The translations under genes were made by a program, and so were the position numbers. From Orbilia blumenaviensis (lineage: Eukaryota; Ascomycota; Orbiliomycetes; Orbiliales; Orbiliaceae): 64,000 nt of DNA. The notes under the pieces are model-generated. The model made no database searches. It worked only from the letters and a program-made list of their open reading frames with translations, and was not told the DNA's origin. Positions within the stretch are counted from its first letter, which is position 1, and every line of letters begins with the position of its first letter. The DNA lies in contig JAVHNS010000003.1 in NCBI GenBank assembly GCA_036872755.1, positions 992,001 through 1,056,000 on the forward strand, read 5' to 3'. Of the stretch, positions 47,737 through 59,213 are shown piece after piece.

Positions 47737-50700
47737 TTAGATAGGAACGATGCTGAAGCTGTCAACGCGGATGAGAGCACCACCGTTGCTTCCGCCCTGG
47801 CACAAAATTTTCCAAGTAACAGTACTTCGTCCATTGGCACCGTCTGGAGCAACAATGCTCTGCCAGAACATGGGTTCGGTGACGACACCCTGGTCGGATG
47901 TGAACTGGACCTCGAAGTCGGTGTATTCTTGCTTGCGGATATCCTATAACGCTATATTAGAAAATTGTCTTGGAGGGGAAAAGGAAGAATTTAGGGAGGA
48001 ATTTGGTACTCACAAGTGACCGTACAACATATTCTTGTCCTGGAACAAGGACAGCAATTTCACAGGCTCCGTTATATTGATTCGCCTTCTCAACTCGTGC
48101 GCTGAATCTAATAGAATACTTCTGGTTGACACAGATATCGATTGCCTGACCAATATCAGCGAACTGCCAGGAGTTAGGGGCTGTAGTAGTTGGCAGAATA
48201 ATCTGTAAGCTGTTGGGGGAGTCTGGCGGTGATCTCGCATCGGTGATGACGTTGCCATAGGCTCTTCCTGTGCTATCAGGTCCAGTCCATGGGGCCATAC
48301 CGCCATCGAATCCACCGTTGACGATAATTTCTTTAGGTTGGCAAACGGCGGCATCGACTGGTGGTTCCCAGCAGCTTCCGTTCTTGCAGAATCCGCTTGA
48401 GCAGACATTTCCACAGCTTCCGCAGTTGTTGGGGTTAAATTTGAAGCTCAAGCAGGTGTTTCTATAACCGTTAACGTTAGCAATCGGTGTTACTGGCCCG
48501 CGGATTGAAAGTAATTGGGGGGTGGTAATGGCTTACCCGCACTGGTCTTCGTTGCAGACACACTGACCACCGTTACAGTGTGTTCCAGTTGGGCAGATAT
48601 TTCCGCAGGCACCGCAGTTGTTCTTATCAGTCAGGGTATCGAAAGGACAGACACATTCGCCGTTCTGGCAGATGATGCCCTTCTCGGTTGCACATCGTCG
48701 ACCGCAAACACTGCAAATATATACATTAGTATTTAGTACCAGATATAGAGGCTGGATTGGTGGTTCCTACCCGCAGTTATTTGGATTATTTCGGCCAAGG
48801 AAACCCCAGTCACAGTCGCACTGGCGGGCGCTATTGCAGATAAAATTGCCTTCGCAAACTCTGTTACATGCTCCGCAATTCTCTTTGCTTGTGAAGGAGC
48901 TGGTGCATTGACCGTTGCAGATACTTCCGTTGTCACAGTTGCAGGTACATCTAACCGTGTTTTTATTAGTATTTGAGTGATCCTAGTGAAAGGACGTTGA
49001 TGAAGACGTACTTCTCGCTACTGGCCCGGTTGAAGTTGTTTCGTCCGATACCTCCCTTGAGACGCTCCGTCATCTGCTTAATAACATCTATGATAAAATT
49101 CCATTAATACTTTTAAGACACAATTTATTTTAGAGATCCCATTGATTAACTTACTGATGCATTTCTGCTGGCTGCCAGTCTTCCAGTTCAAGCCTCGGCA
49201 TCTGAATTCGCCTGGAACACCAATTCCTTTATTATAAAACTGGTCGTTACACTCTTCCCAAGTATTTTGACAGTTGCCTTTCAAAAAAAAGGTTAGCAAT
49301 CGGCACACGCGGTAAAATCCTTTCTAAAAAAAAAAGAAAAAAAAAGGGGGGGCAAATGACTTACCATAGCACTCATGAAGTTCCTTACAAGTGATTCTAA
49401 CAAAGTAGAACCCACCATCCTCAAGTCCAGCCGCATATCCCTCACCACAGTTATTAATAGTCCCGGCACCATATCTATTAGAGGCCCAAGAATTCGCTAG
49501 ATTAGGACAACGGGGATTGGATCCCCAGTTACCCTTACCACGACGAGCCAAACGACTCCCCGCTGCTTCTACAACTTTAGGTGTAGCCTTAAGAACAAAA
49601 TCAACTCCTGGTGAAGTTTCAGAGCCATAGATCTGGTTGTCTGATCCAGCTCTGATAGCCCAATGGGCTCGTGTATTTCCGATCAAAACTTCTACTGTAC
49701 CATCACACCTGATCAAGAATGCGGTTGTTAAGATTTCTGCAATACCACCAATTGAGGGGGCCAGAGTGCCACTTCGCGAACTTTGGGCTGAGAGGAGGAT
49801 GTTTCCGTTTTCTGGGTCGAAACCGAGGTATCGGTCGCCTGCGGGCGTTTCCATGATGATATCGAAGGCCCTAGTATCAAAATAAATAATAAGTAAAACT
49901 GAATGGAACGAAACTGATAATATATATTAGTGTATGTACTTACGCAAAGCCCGGCGGCTTAGAGAAGCGGAACAAAGGTGCCTCCCACGCATTAGCTTCC
50001 TCCTCCGTTTCGAAATTCGGGTCTCCGCGTAGCGCAAACATAAAATCTTTGGCTACAACGAAATCGGTAGTAGCCTCATCGGGACCATACATAAAAAGTT
50101 CCTAAAATAATAAATTTGCAAGGATCAATATATGTATCACTTAAATCCAAACCACTTCTGTATATTAAGACTCACGTATTTAGCATTAGCCTGAGGCTTA
50201 AACACACACTGGACCTCAACCGGAGTAAAAGCCGGGGGCAGAACATCAGTCTGCGTAGTTGTTGGGAACGGAGGCTGTGAGATTGGGGTATCTTGAAAAG
50301 GTGGGAAACTAGTAAAGACCGGCAGAGCAGCCTCAGTCCATGTATAACTCGACGTCCACTCGGTATCCTGCGGATCATCGGAAGGTTCCGGAGCAGCCGT
50401 GGTCGAAGAAGTAGTAGTCGAAGAAGTGGTAGAAGTAGAGGTAGTAGAAGTGGTAAGAGGGGATACACTCAAGCAAGTGCAAGCACTAGAGATGCGTGAA
50501 GACGTAGCCGACCATGAAGTAAGATACGAGGGATACTGATATCCAGCCGTCGCAACAGCTGTGGTATAAGTACTGCAAAACGAGCTAGCGGCGTCACCCT
50601 TCCCGTATAACGCGCGAAGGACGAGATCGCGACTACACACGATTGGTGCAGCACTCGTGGTAGGAGCAGGAGGTGCATTACACGTTGTTGGAACGGTCCA

Positions 50701-51078
50701 ACAGCCTCGATCCCACCATGTAATCCCAGTGGTACCAGGCGTGAACTGCTGCTCCGTAACCGTCTTAAGCATAAGACGACATTCCGTCTTCGATGCATTC
50801 GAATCGTATGAGAAACTCAAACAGGTAGTATCCTTAAGACATTCCGTCATACAATCATCTCCCAATGGAGTCGACTTGCTCTTGAACGTCCGGATCGACT
50901 TTCTCTTTGCGCCATTGACATCTCCGGTCTTTGCGCAGACCAGAGCGGCAGGAGGGGACGTAGCGGCCACAGGTGGGCAAGCTAAGGTGGTAGTTGAGGC
51001 CAATGTAACAGCATTGACTGCTGGCAGGGCTGCCGCCGCAAGGCAGGCTAGCACGCTGAATTGATCGAGGACCTTCAT
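47737..51078 (-). CDS. Modular secreted protein: PAN-like, Cys modules, lectin-like C-terminus
   Basis: Nine exons: 51078-50176, 50101-49944, 49870-49365, 49277-49155, 49087-49012, 48950-48771, 48710-48537, 48461-48014, 47943-47737; 924 aa. All eight introns are 60-87 nt and every phase agrees. Residues 1-23 are a signal peptide. Residues about 60-135 hold Cys pairs (GDDCMTECLKDTTCLSFSYD) typical of a PAN/apple-like domain. A Ser/Thr linker (about 210-235) precedes a 300-565 region with further cysteines (RCRGLNWKTGSQQKC). Residues about 590-730 are Cys-rich modules with the motif NNCGACGNIC or NNCGSCGNVC. The C-terminus (VNGGFDGGMAPWTGPDST onward) resembles a jelly-roll carbohydrate-binding module. 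There is no catalytic motif or GPI tail. Adhesion to a surface or host is an inference. Confidence 0.8.
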
Positions 51079-52709
51079 AGCTTATGAGAACGCTATCGTA
51101 AAGGAATGTAGATGAGCGGCTTATTCCAATCCCTTCTCTCTCCCTCGAGGAGATATAGAGTCCTACTTGTACCCCCCGCCCTACACCTTCCACTCCTTTC
51201 CCCATAGAATCAAGGACCCTTAAACTTCACCGGCCGGCCGATGCATAGGGCTAGGCCGCTAGCTTAACCGTCCTACAGAAACAATTTCGTTCGACCGCCT
51301 GAGTGGCGTTTGTATCGACGCTAAATTTGTGTTCTTTTTGGTTAGTGTTTTGGGAGACTAAAGGATATTCAGCTGTGAAATGTCACCTTATTAGAAAGAA
51401 GGTTTTTCTTGAGGTGGAGAAACGTGGCGGCGCCTGTCACCACTGCGCTCGCGCTGTCCCTTTTCCCTGCATGTAGACACGCATGGACCGAAATATCTCT
51501 CATTGCTAGGCATGATAGACTTCAGACCCTGCTTTTTCCACAAACTCATTGTCATGTGCGCATATAGAGGCAAGGCGTGAATCCATGCAAAGCCTAGATC
51601 CGATTTCATATCCTTTTCTATCAATATCTGTGGAAACAATATATCTCAGATATCAATCGAGATCTCAAGACATTCGGTTCCAAACGGAGCCCGCACGTTA
51701 AAATGTTTATCCCGAATCCTTGGGATCAGAAAAAGCACCACGCACAAACAAAACATCTGCAGCCCAAATTAAAAATCCGAACTACATATATTTGCCACCG
51801 AAAAAATACCACATAGCCCCTGAACAACCGGGGAATTCTCCCTAAAATGCCATGTGAACTTTATTGGAAATTTGAACGGGCCATTAATGGCAATTCTTGC
51901 GCGAATGGTTAGCGTGTTCCGAAGTGCGCACCAATCAGTGACCATGCTTCGGAGCACTCCGGATCCATATTAGGCATAGGCTGGTGTAGCAAGCCCGTTT
52001 ACCGAAGAGCTTATTTTCAAGCGCTGAAGTTCTCGTTCAGCCGCAACAGAAAAAAAAATCGTACTCTAATCGGATGTGGAAGCGGGTCGCTAGAATGTTT
52101 TCCAGAAAGGGTCCAGGCTCAAGGTGATTTACTAGAACTCCGGTAGTCATAGTCACAAAGTGGCCAAAGGGCTGAAAGTAAACCAATTTCGGAGTCGGGG
52201 CAAGGATTATATTAGGTAAGTGGAAGCGGATATTTCTCTTTCCCGAGTATTCCAGAGCGCTGCATCGTCTGATGTGCGCTGGCAGCTGAAGAGTTATAAA
52301 ATGAGGATTTATGCATAAACGTTAATCTGTTTTAGTTTAGAGGATAGCCATACTTTTGTATCACACGGTTTGTATCCGAAGGGATCCGTGGATTTTTTTC
52401 AACTTCGCCGATTTCATTTCCAGCTCACGATGAGGCATGCCTGGAGGATTCGAGAATACAGATCAATTGCAACGATTGGTACAAATTCGTATCTATGGCA
52501 AATATGCTCTTGCGGGAGGCCTGAGGACAAGAGTAAACATCAGGACGCTATATACGTGGGGAATATTTAACGATTGATCAGGGCACCCTATCCCGAATTT
52601 TATAAAAACCAATATTATTGATTACAAACCAAACTAAGTATGGCGGCCAAAATGTGTCAAAAGAATATATAATACAAGCCGTGCAAAATATATATATTAC
52701 AACTTAATT
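51079..52709. other. Intergenic, no gene seen
   Basis: Upstream of the 924-aa gene. The first 150 bp are its promoter or leader. The rest becomes AT-rich toward 52700 and has only short, domainless frames. Confidence 0.55.
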
Positions 52710-53029
52710 AAGCGAGGCATAAGTGTGTTAATTTTTCATAATTATGCTCAACCATCAGCCTGCTATTGGCTTGCTATTGGCCTGCCACCAGCCAGACAGC
52801 CGGACAGTTAAACGGCGCAATGTTTGGGCTACTTTCTCCTACTAATAAATATAACTGTAACTAATAGTCTGCGGGCGCTAAATGGCCGAGTATATGAAAT
52901 AACTATGAGTTAGTATGCTCGTTGTCTGGCTGTCTAGATTTTCTTCAGCCTCTGATAGGCGGGCGGCGGGCAGGCTGGTGGCGATGGTTGAGCATAATTA
53001 TGAAAAATTAACATACTTATGCTTCGTTT
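52710..53029. mobile_element. 320-bp MITE-like element with 47-bp terminal inverted repeats
   Basis: The left end 52710-52756 and the reverse complement of 52983-53029 match at 44 of 47 positions. The shared core is TTAATTTTTCATAATTATGC, continuing into TCAACCATC. All three differences are G-to-A transitions. The interior has further loosely inverted CAGCCTG/GCCACCAGCC segments and no coding frame. No target-site duplication is obvious at the edges. This fits a non-autonomous DNA transposon relic. Confidence 0.7.
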
Positions 53030-53400
53030 GAACACAATTGCACAAAGCCAGCATCTGTAGGTTCATATTGATTACTTGGCCATACAATACATATTGATCA
53101 TAAAACTGTAAATTAAGCTATAAACAGTGTACTTTTCTAGCACAGCAATCATATAGTGTGTAAAATATATTTTTCAACGTAATCGATAGATTCGCTCTGG
53201 CTTACAGTCAAGCACTAACTAAGAACTTAAAATAAACTCCAAACAAAATCCAACAACCAACAACAAAATCCATACATACCATCACCCACGTTTCTTCGAA
53301 TTCTGTCAACCCATTATACCAAATCTTACAACCCTCTCTTTCAATGATCTCCCATCATATGCCTCCACAGCAGTAAGCATAGTGACATTATAATGTCAAA
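53030..53400. other. Intergenic, no gene seen
   Basis: AT-rich DNA between the inverted-repeat element and the GC-run region. CAACAA-rich around 53240-53265. Confidence 0.5.
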
Positions 53401-54160
53401 TCCATGCTCCAGGGTGGTAATTACTCCCCATGGGATTTGGAGGTCATGGTCCGCCTTTCCCCCTCGAGTCTCCCCTCCTCATATTGTGAGAAGCCTTCAT
53501 CTTCGCCCCCCCCCCCCAAATCTGGGTAGCTTGTATTGCGGTATGAATTGCATTGTAGTATGTAATGTGTGTTTTGAGGGCGTCGCCACCCAAAATGCCT
53601 AGGCATGCCCAGAAATTTCGGGCGTAACGTGACACCCGAAAGCGATACCAGACGCACACAAAGTCCAATTATCACAAGAGAGGGGATATCTCGACGGCCC
53701 CAGAAAACCGATGTTCTTTCAACTTCAACTTTCCCCCAGTGTTTGGCCCTGTTGGAAGTGATAATACATAAATCCACCGTAAAACCCCCCCAAAGCCCCA
53801 ATAATTCCGGTTGAGGGAGAAGGCCCACACACCAGACCCCTCATGCGCAGAGGATCTGGGTTACAGAACTCCCTTCTCCGGCGGCCAATAGACAACCCCC
53901 CCCCCCGATCATTGCCGGGCAACAACTCAAACCCCCCCTCTTCATCCCCGCCCGCGGGCTGACCATGATCAGCCTCGCGGGAATATCTTTCTAGATATTA
54001 ATTTTTTGGCCCCCCCACAATGCGTCCCCAATGCCCGGCGGGGGGGCAAGCAACCGATATGGTGGGCCCAATTGGGCCCAACCATATAAAGTCCCTGGAG
54101 GCCGAGGGACGTGCGACTGGGACGGCAGGCCAGCGGTAGGCCAGGAAGGGATATAAATCC

Positions 54161-54939
54161 CTATCCTGGCAAGGTGATCAGTGGGTTTATCACCCCCCCC
54201 CTTCGGACAGCCTTCGTGATTCCGAGAAAACCACCCGCCGGCCCCATAGCAAAGTTGAGGGGCTTTGCAACGTCGACAGTTCGATAAGAGGATTGGACCT
54301 TTACCTCTACTGTCATCGTCTTGCCTTCTTTGTTCCCGGGCCCCGCCCCATATTGGTCAAACTGGCGGCAGGGTCCCGGGAGGGAGTATCCATTAGGTTC
54401 TTTTAGTTCTCCCACAGCCACCATGTAGCTGGAATACGGAACCGACCTCATGCGCAGTGTCCCCGACGCCAGTTGTGGCGCCGGGGAGTTTGGATGGGGG
54501 TACATGTAGGAAAGCTCCCCGAGTCGGATGAGAGCATTGGCGTATTTGCTGCTTTGGTGGATATTTCGAATTTGGGGGAGGCTGCCACCCCAATCCTCAG
54601 GGAGGATATTACCAATCAAGTTGGTAGTAGTATGTGCTCAGGCGTAAAACCGCGCCGTATCACTCGGAAGCATTTCATAAGCCCCCCCCGGTAGGCTTAT
54701 GGGATGTTGTCGACATACTGCCCCAAGCTCTGTACCATCCCCAACAAGCAGAGGGGACTGGGAGGGGAACGATAGCTCCCCATCCCAGCATTGAGCCTCG
54801 TCAGCCCGAGGAGGATACCTCCCTGGGAGGGAAGTCGTAACTTCCCATCCCAGCCCTTAGCAATCCGCCTAAGGGAAAACTTCAGCCCACCGATATCTTC
54901 GAAAATCTTCATGCAATCACCATGCATGTAAAAGGATGT
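54161..54939 (-). CDS. Candidate gene piece, two exons, unknown protein
   Basis: Exons 54939-54719 and 54581-54161 join in phase (donor GTATGT, acceptor GGTGGCAG, 137-nt intron) to about 213 codons. The first exon starts after a CAACAG acceptor, so upstream exons are missing. It encodes MHGDCMKIFEDIGGLKFSLR and LLGLTRLNAGMG; the second encodes QSSKYANALIRLGELSYMYP, EGKTMTVEVKVQSSYRTVDV and a stop after LITLPG. Frame length and composition look coding-like, but GC-rich DNA has few stops by chance. Not recognised. Confidence 0.3.
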
Positions 54940-54964
54940 CTGTTGTTTTCAATATCTGTGTAAT

Positions 54965-55410
54965 TGAGAAGAACCCAACAACGGGTTTGACTGGGTGAAG
55001 CTCGGAGCCCGGACATTGGTTTGGCTGAATAAGATCAGAACCCAACCATGGGTTTGACTGAATAAGGTTTTAGTGGTAAGTGAGGAAGCAGAGGGGGCCC
55101 AGAGCCACATGGGTTCGACTGGATAAGATCGAAACCCAACCATGGGTTCGACTGAGTAAGATCGAAACCCACCCATGGGTTCGACTGGATAAGATCAGAA
55201 CCCACCCATGGGTTTGGCTGAAGTATGCGCTCGGCTGAATAGGATTCGAGCAGCCCACGACACATGGGTTCGACTGGATAAGATCGAAACCCGGCCGTGG
55301 GTTCGACTGAGTAAGATCGAAACCCAGCCATGGGTTCGACTGGATAAGGTTAAGAGCCCAGCGAACCATGGGTTTTGACTGAATAAGATTATAGCCAAGA
55401 AGAACCCAAC
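54965..55410. repeat. 33-bp minisatellite, about ten degenerate copies
   Basis: The plus-strand unit is GGGTTCGACTGGATAAGATC followed by GAAACCCAACCAT or a variant. The most regular tandem runs are at about 55108-55200 and 55264-55350. Each unit has inverted ends (GGGTTCGA and TCGAAACCC, or close variants), so single units can fold as hairpins. The period is 11 codons; the minus strand reads GFDLIQSNPWV repeatedly. Variants include TTTGACTGAATAAG-type copies at the edges. It is either an intronic or intergenic satellite or a coding repeat of the broken gene around it. Confidence 0.75.
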
Positions 55411-56407
55411 GGCGGGCCTTCGAGCGGGCCGGCCCGTGGCCCGCCACATGAGGGCTAGTAGGGTTCATCTTACCCACCGCATCCCCTCGTTCTACATAAT
55501 AACCTCATCGTTCGAAGCTTTCTCAATCTTGAGCCGGTGGTGCTTGTATACGTAGTATGTATGTAAGATCTGGGGGCACCACCACACCCCAGCCATAGGG
55601 GAGGGAGCGGATTCGACTGATAATCCGTCTCCCTGATATGTATTGTATCCACCGCCAAAACCCCCTCCCGCATTTAATAGCGGGGGAGGAATTGGACGGT
55701 GGGGAGGCCGGCGGTATCTTGGGCGGAGCGCTAGCAGGTGTATACACCCAAGCCAGGCCCGACACTTTCGGGCCTCTAAACAGACCATTTACCCCCCCGG
55801 ATGGGGGACAGATAGGATAGCTCTAGGCAGGCTACAGATTGTAGGAATGCCCGCCAGAGGAATGTGTTTCGATTCCAAGCGGCCCAAGAACCTGGCCGGA
55901 GCCAAGGTTCAATTATCCCCCAATTGGGGATGTAGATAGGTAAAAACCAATTCGTGCCGCCTTGTAATATCCAGCACGCGCGCCCCGTAGAAATTTGGGC
56001 GCTTCATCCCCTGAGGAACCAGATATGGTATCCGTTGCATTGCTCTCCAACCTATCTCTTTGGGCTTTGTATATTGCGAACGGGGGTAGGCGCCCTCATA
56101 AGCGCCTCCCCCGCCGCAAGCATGCTGCGAAAGCAGCAATTGCGTGTTCGTGGAACCGTATGCAGAATGGCTAGTTCCCAATTGGTGGACCGCGGCCGGA
56201 GGGTAAGCGACTCGTCTTGACGGGCGGGGCTATCGAAGCCCGAAGTAGTGTGCGATGACTACTACTTTGTAATCGGGGTCCGGGCTTTTGCAGCAGCATC
56301 CAGTAGGCATATCTTTTCGGGGCCGCTTGAATGTCTTCGATTCCCCAGGGGGACGGCAGCGTATTGCCGCCGATCCCCCCAATTCCACCACACGGTGGTG
56401 GCGCCTG

Positions 56408-56788
56408 TTATTTTGCGGGCACTAAGAAAAGTAGTTGTTAGCAAAGTATTCCTTCATTCTGATATAAAGATTTTCCAGATGGAAACTTACCATGGGGTTC
56501 TTTCTTCTCTTGCTGAAACCCCCAAAGCACCGTGATTTGTTCAAAGATATCCTCTTCCTCCTCCCTGGAGGGGGGTATAAATGACCCCCCCATCCAGCGT
56601 GTCATCTTGGGGAACCACCCAAGTAGTTTGTCGATAGTTTTGACCCTCTCAGTAAAGAAAACCGAAGCACAGGAGTAAGTGCTCGACCAGATTCTTGGAG
56701 GGGGTGGATATCCCCCATCCAAGTATTGTTTATATAAACTATAAACAATCCCCCCACCACCATGTGTACACCTCCAGGTCACGCGCGG
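56408..56788 (-). CDS. Candidate 3' exons of an unrecognised gene
   Basis: An acceptor TTTTTTATTTAG precedes an exon at 56788-56491. It ends at a GTAAGT donor; a 69-nt intron with a perfect TGCTAAC branch and TTCTTAG acceptor follows, and the last exon 56421-56408 adds VPAK and a stop. Splicing phase agrees; the result is 103 residues. The exon encodes FFTERVKTIDKLLGWFPKMT and EEEEDIFEQITVLWGFQQEK. The intron signals are as good as those of the firm genes, which argues that real gene structure exists here. Upstream exons cannot be joined without crossing stops. Not recognised. Confidence 0.4.
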
Positions 56789-57478
56789 CTAAATAAAAAA
56801 GACGCCACGCGGGACCCATCCCCGGGCGTAGAGATTCCATCAATCATCTCCCCCACTTCGGCCGCGGGGATCTTGTTCCCCCGGCGGCCGATTCCACCCA
56901 TAATGGCGAAGAGAGAGCCAAGTCAGGGAACGGTGTCTCCCAAAAAGATTTGAATGGTGGTGATGGCCCTGCGACCCCGAGTTTATGCTGGAGGAACCAG
57001 AGGCTGTCATTCATGACATAGGGTATTCGCTGCGAGGAAACCTTTTTGCCATGAGTATAGAATGTAGTATATATATATAGAGGAGGGGGTGTCGAGTAGG
57101 TTCTTTGACTTCTTCACGCTTTCTCAACAACTTTGTTTGCATGCGGGCGTTGATATGAGGCAGGGCACTCCTAGAGGTAGGAGCAATTGCTCCCCCTCCT
57201 TCCTTCCTCTGGGCCTTGTCACGTCCAGCCGGAAAAACTTTTTGTTTCTCCGGGGGCCCGGCATTAATAGCCTAGGCCCCAGACGCCGGCCAGAGAATGG
57301 TGTGCACCAATGGCCTACCCCCCATCCCCATCCCCCAGATATTGGGGGAGGGGTATTGTATATATATAAAATGAAGGGCTGAAGGGGAGAGAGATATGAG
57401 GAATGAGGAATAGTAGTCGCCACCCCCCCCATTTCTGTCTCTCAGAACTCCCGCCTCCCCCACCGCTTTGAAGTTATC

Positions 57479-57877
57479 TCAGCGGATGGGGGTCATCCAC
57501 GGCCAATTGGCCTGGACGGGTGTAAGCCTGTGCGCAACCGCTCGCATATCCATTGGAAATGGGGAACGAGGGGAGCTGGTACCCCAATTGGGGCCCAGAG
57601 AGAAGAACGCGAAAGAGAGGAAGGGAGGAGGAGGTCGATCGGAGAAGGCAGAAGTGGAAGTGGATGGGGTCTGGTAACCCCCAATTGGGGGTTCCATGGG
57701 AGCTGTATGTTTGGGAAGGGTAAAGATGGAAGGGGGCAGAGAGGTAGATGGATATGGAGAAGGTTACAAGAATGGGTATGAGGGAGGAAGGTGAAGTAAA
57801 CAAAAAAAAAAAAGACGTTGCTGAGGTAGTAGTAGTGGTAGCAGCAAAGCAACTTACTCACCCACCCGCCAAAACAT
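57479..57877 (-). CDS. Candidate first exons of a minus-strand gene
   Basis: ATG at 57877, first exon 57877-57862, donor GTGAGTAAG, intron to a CATACAG acceptor (159 nt), second exon 57702-57479. The join is in phase and gives 79 residues including MEPPIGGYQTPSTSTSAFSD and RLTPVQANWPWMTPIR before a TGA. It lies 250 bp downstream of a TATA box with a pyrimidine-rich leader between. The coding frame continues past the TGA for about 70 codons, so the stop may mark a disrupted gene or simply a short protein. Confidence 0.28.
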
Positions 57878-58130
57878 GAACAAGGGATATATACGCCTCC
57901 CTCACAAGGGGACGTAGACGAAAGAATGAGAAGGAGAAGGGAAGAGGGAAAGGCTGATTCTCGACGAAAGGGAAGTCTATTGACTCCCTTGATTGTAAAT
58001 TATGAGCGTATGGCGAAGAGGGGGTATTAAAGTTATTGGAACAAAAAGTGATGTTGATGAAAGAAGGACAGAGGAAAGGAAGATGTAAAGGAGAGAAAGA
58101 AAGAAAGTGTGAATTGGTGAGTGGACAAGG
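57878..58130. other. Pyrimidine-rich leader on the minus strand
   Basis: The minus strand is CT-rich over this stretch (TTTCTTTCTTTCTCTCCTTT near 58110), like fungal promoter or leader DNA just 3' of a TATA box. Confidence 0.45.
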
Positions 58131-58139
58131 TATTTATAG
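58131..58139 (-). promoter_or_regulatory. TATA box on the minus strand
   Basis: CTATAAATA read on the minus strand, followed by a CT-rich leader and the ATG at 57877. It supports an intended transcription start for the broken region. Confidence 0.45.
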
Positions 58140-59213
58140 TCCCCCCACCGCCGTAGATTGAGGGTTCTTTCCGCAGATGTTTGAATTTCCTGAACGGGAA
58201 AACTATTTACCTTCTATACGTCTATACATACAGCTATAGTACATAGCTAATACTACAGTGCATACGTCCGTTGCTAACTGGACTATCTCAATGCCTTTGT
58301 TTACCATCACCGCTAGTAGACGTATACCGTGGGGAGACAATACCTTCGCAACGGCAACTACAAAACTATCAAAACAAAACAATGCAGCAGAATAGCCCAG
58401 TCAATAGAGCATAATAGTCTAGCTGTCCCGTGTATCTCAGCTAACTATAATAAATAGAAGTCATACAGCACCCCAACTCCGCCTCGGAAAACTTTTCGGG
58501 CCGATGTTCCTCAATTCTACCAAAAATATACAGTATCTGCCCTCCATAGTATACATCAATGTAGAAATCGAATTACACACCGTTTACATGTGCACGAGCC
58601 ACTTCGTAAAACTTAGTTTACGTATACGTATACTTCTATCTAGACCAGGTCTATAGAAAAACGGGAAATATCAACATAAAAGTCAATTTCTATAGTGGTA
58701 ATAAGATAACAGATAAATAGTTCCCAATCCATATTATATTCTTATAGCATGCCACGCTCCGGTAACCAAAGTTCATGATAGTACCTAGGTAGGTAGATAG
58801 TAGCTAGAGCAGTGTTTCACGAACCCCCCGTAGCTAGTACAGCCTCACAAGCCTACATTCAATACACTGGAACGGAGCTAGAGCTGAGTGATAGTCAGAC
58901 AAAGCAGGCTCGCGTAACATCCCCAGCGTGGTAGATCTATATCTGTAGCTAGATAAAACCACGGCTGTCGTTACACGAGATCTGCAAAGCTTAAAACACG
59001 AGCCAAGCCGATCGCTTTCACCTATCCCTATCTGGTAGTAGGTAGCTAGAGACACCATGAATCTCAACTTCAACTTCAACTTCAAGCACGTGCAATACAA
59101 TATATAAAAATGTATCTTCGTAGACTCGTTCTTCTATTATCCACTATCTACCTATCTATCTATCTCATATAATACAAAGAATAAAAAATAATGATAATAG
59201 AAAGGAAGAAGAA
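58140..59213. other. Intergenic, no gene seen
   Basis: AT-rich with CTATA/TAGCTA-rich stretches and TATC repeats near 59150. It separates the anomalous region from the 3' end of the E2-F-box-TerD gene. Confidence 0.55.

Larger units (their letters stand above)
53401..57876. other. Anomalous region rich in G/C runs and palindromes
   Basis: Composition changes sharply here. There are C runs of about ten or more (for example near 53507 and 53898), many C5-C8 and G5-G7 tracts on both strands, and perfect palindromes centred on CAATTG: TGGGCCCAATTGGGCCCA (54063-54080), CCCCAATTGGGG (55918-55929, 57592-57603), GGCCAATTGGCC (57501-57512) and AACCCCCAATTGGGGGTT (57676-57693). A 33-bp minisatellite is embedded. 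Minus-strand frames look partly coding but are broken. No other part of the window resembles it. Confidence 0.7.

Noticed and set aside
54965..55410. Array of tRNA-derived elements (GGTTCGACTGG resembles a B box)
   Set aside because: No A box or cloverleaf can be drawn around any unit, and the similarity is limited to about seven bases.
56262..56421. Longer last exon encoding a Trp-rich peptide (VWWNWGDRRQ)
   Set aside because: The splice leaves a different phase: the exon at 56788-56491 joins the frame that stops at 56408, so this peptide is out of frame.
54161..56788. One single gene spanning all minus-strand pieces
   Set aside because: The pieces cannot be joined in phase without crossing stops, and one has its own stop at 56408; kept as separate candidates.
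53401..57876. Mitochondrial DNA insertion (NUMT) with TGA read as Trp
   Set aside because: Several broken frames become longer if TGA encodes Trp, but TGA is the commonest chance stop in GC-rich DNA, and the region has a nuclear-type TATA box and a canonical spliceosomal intron. No mitochondrial protein is recognisable.
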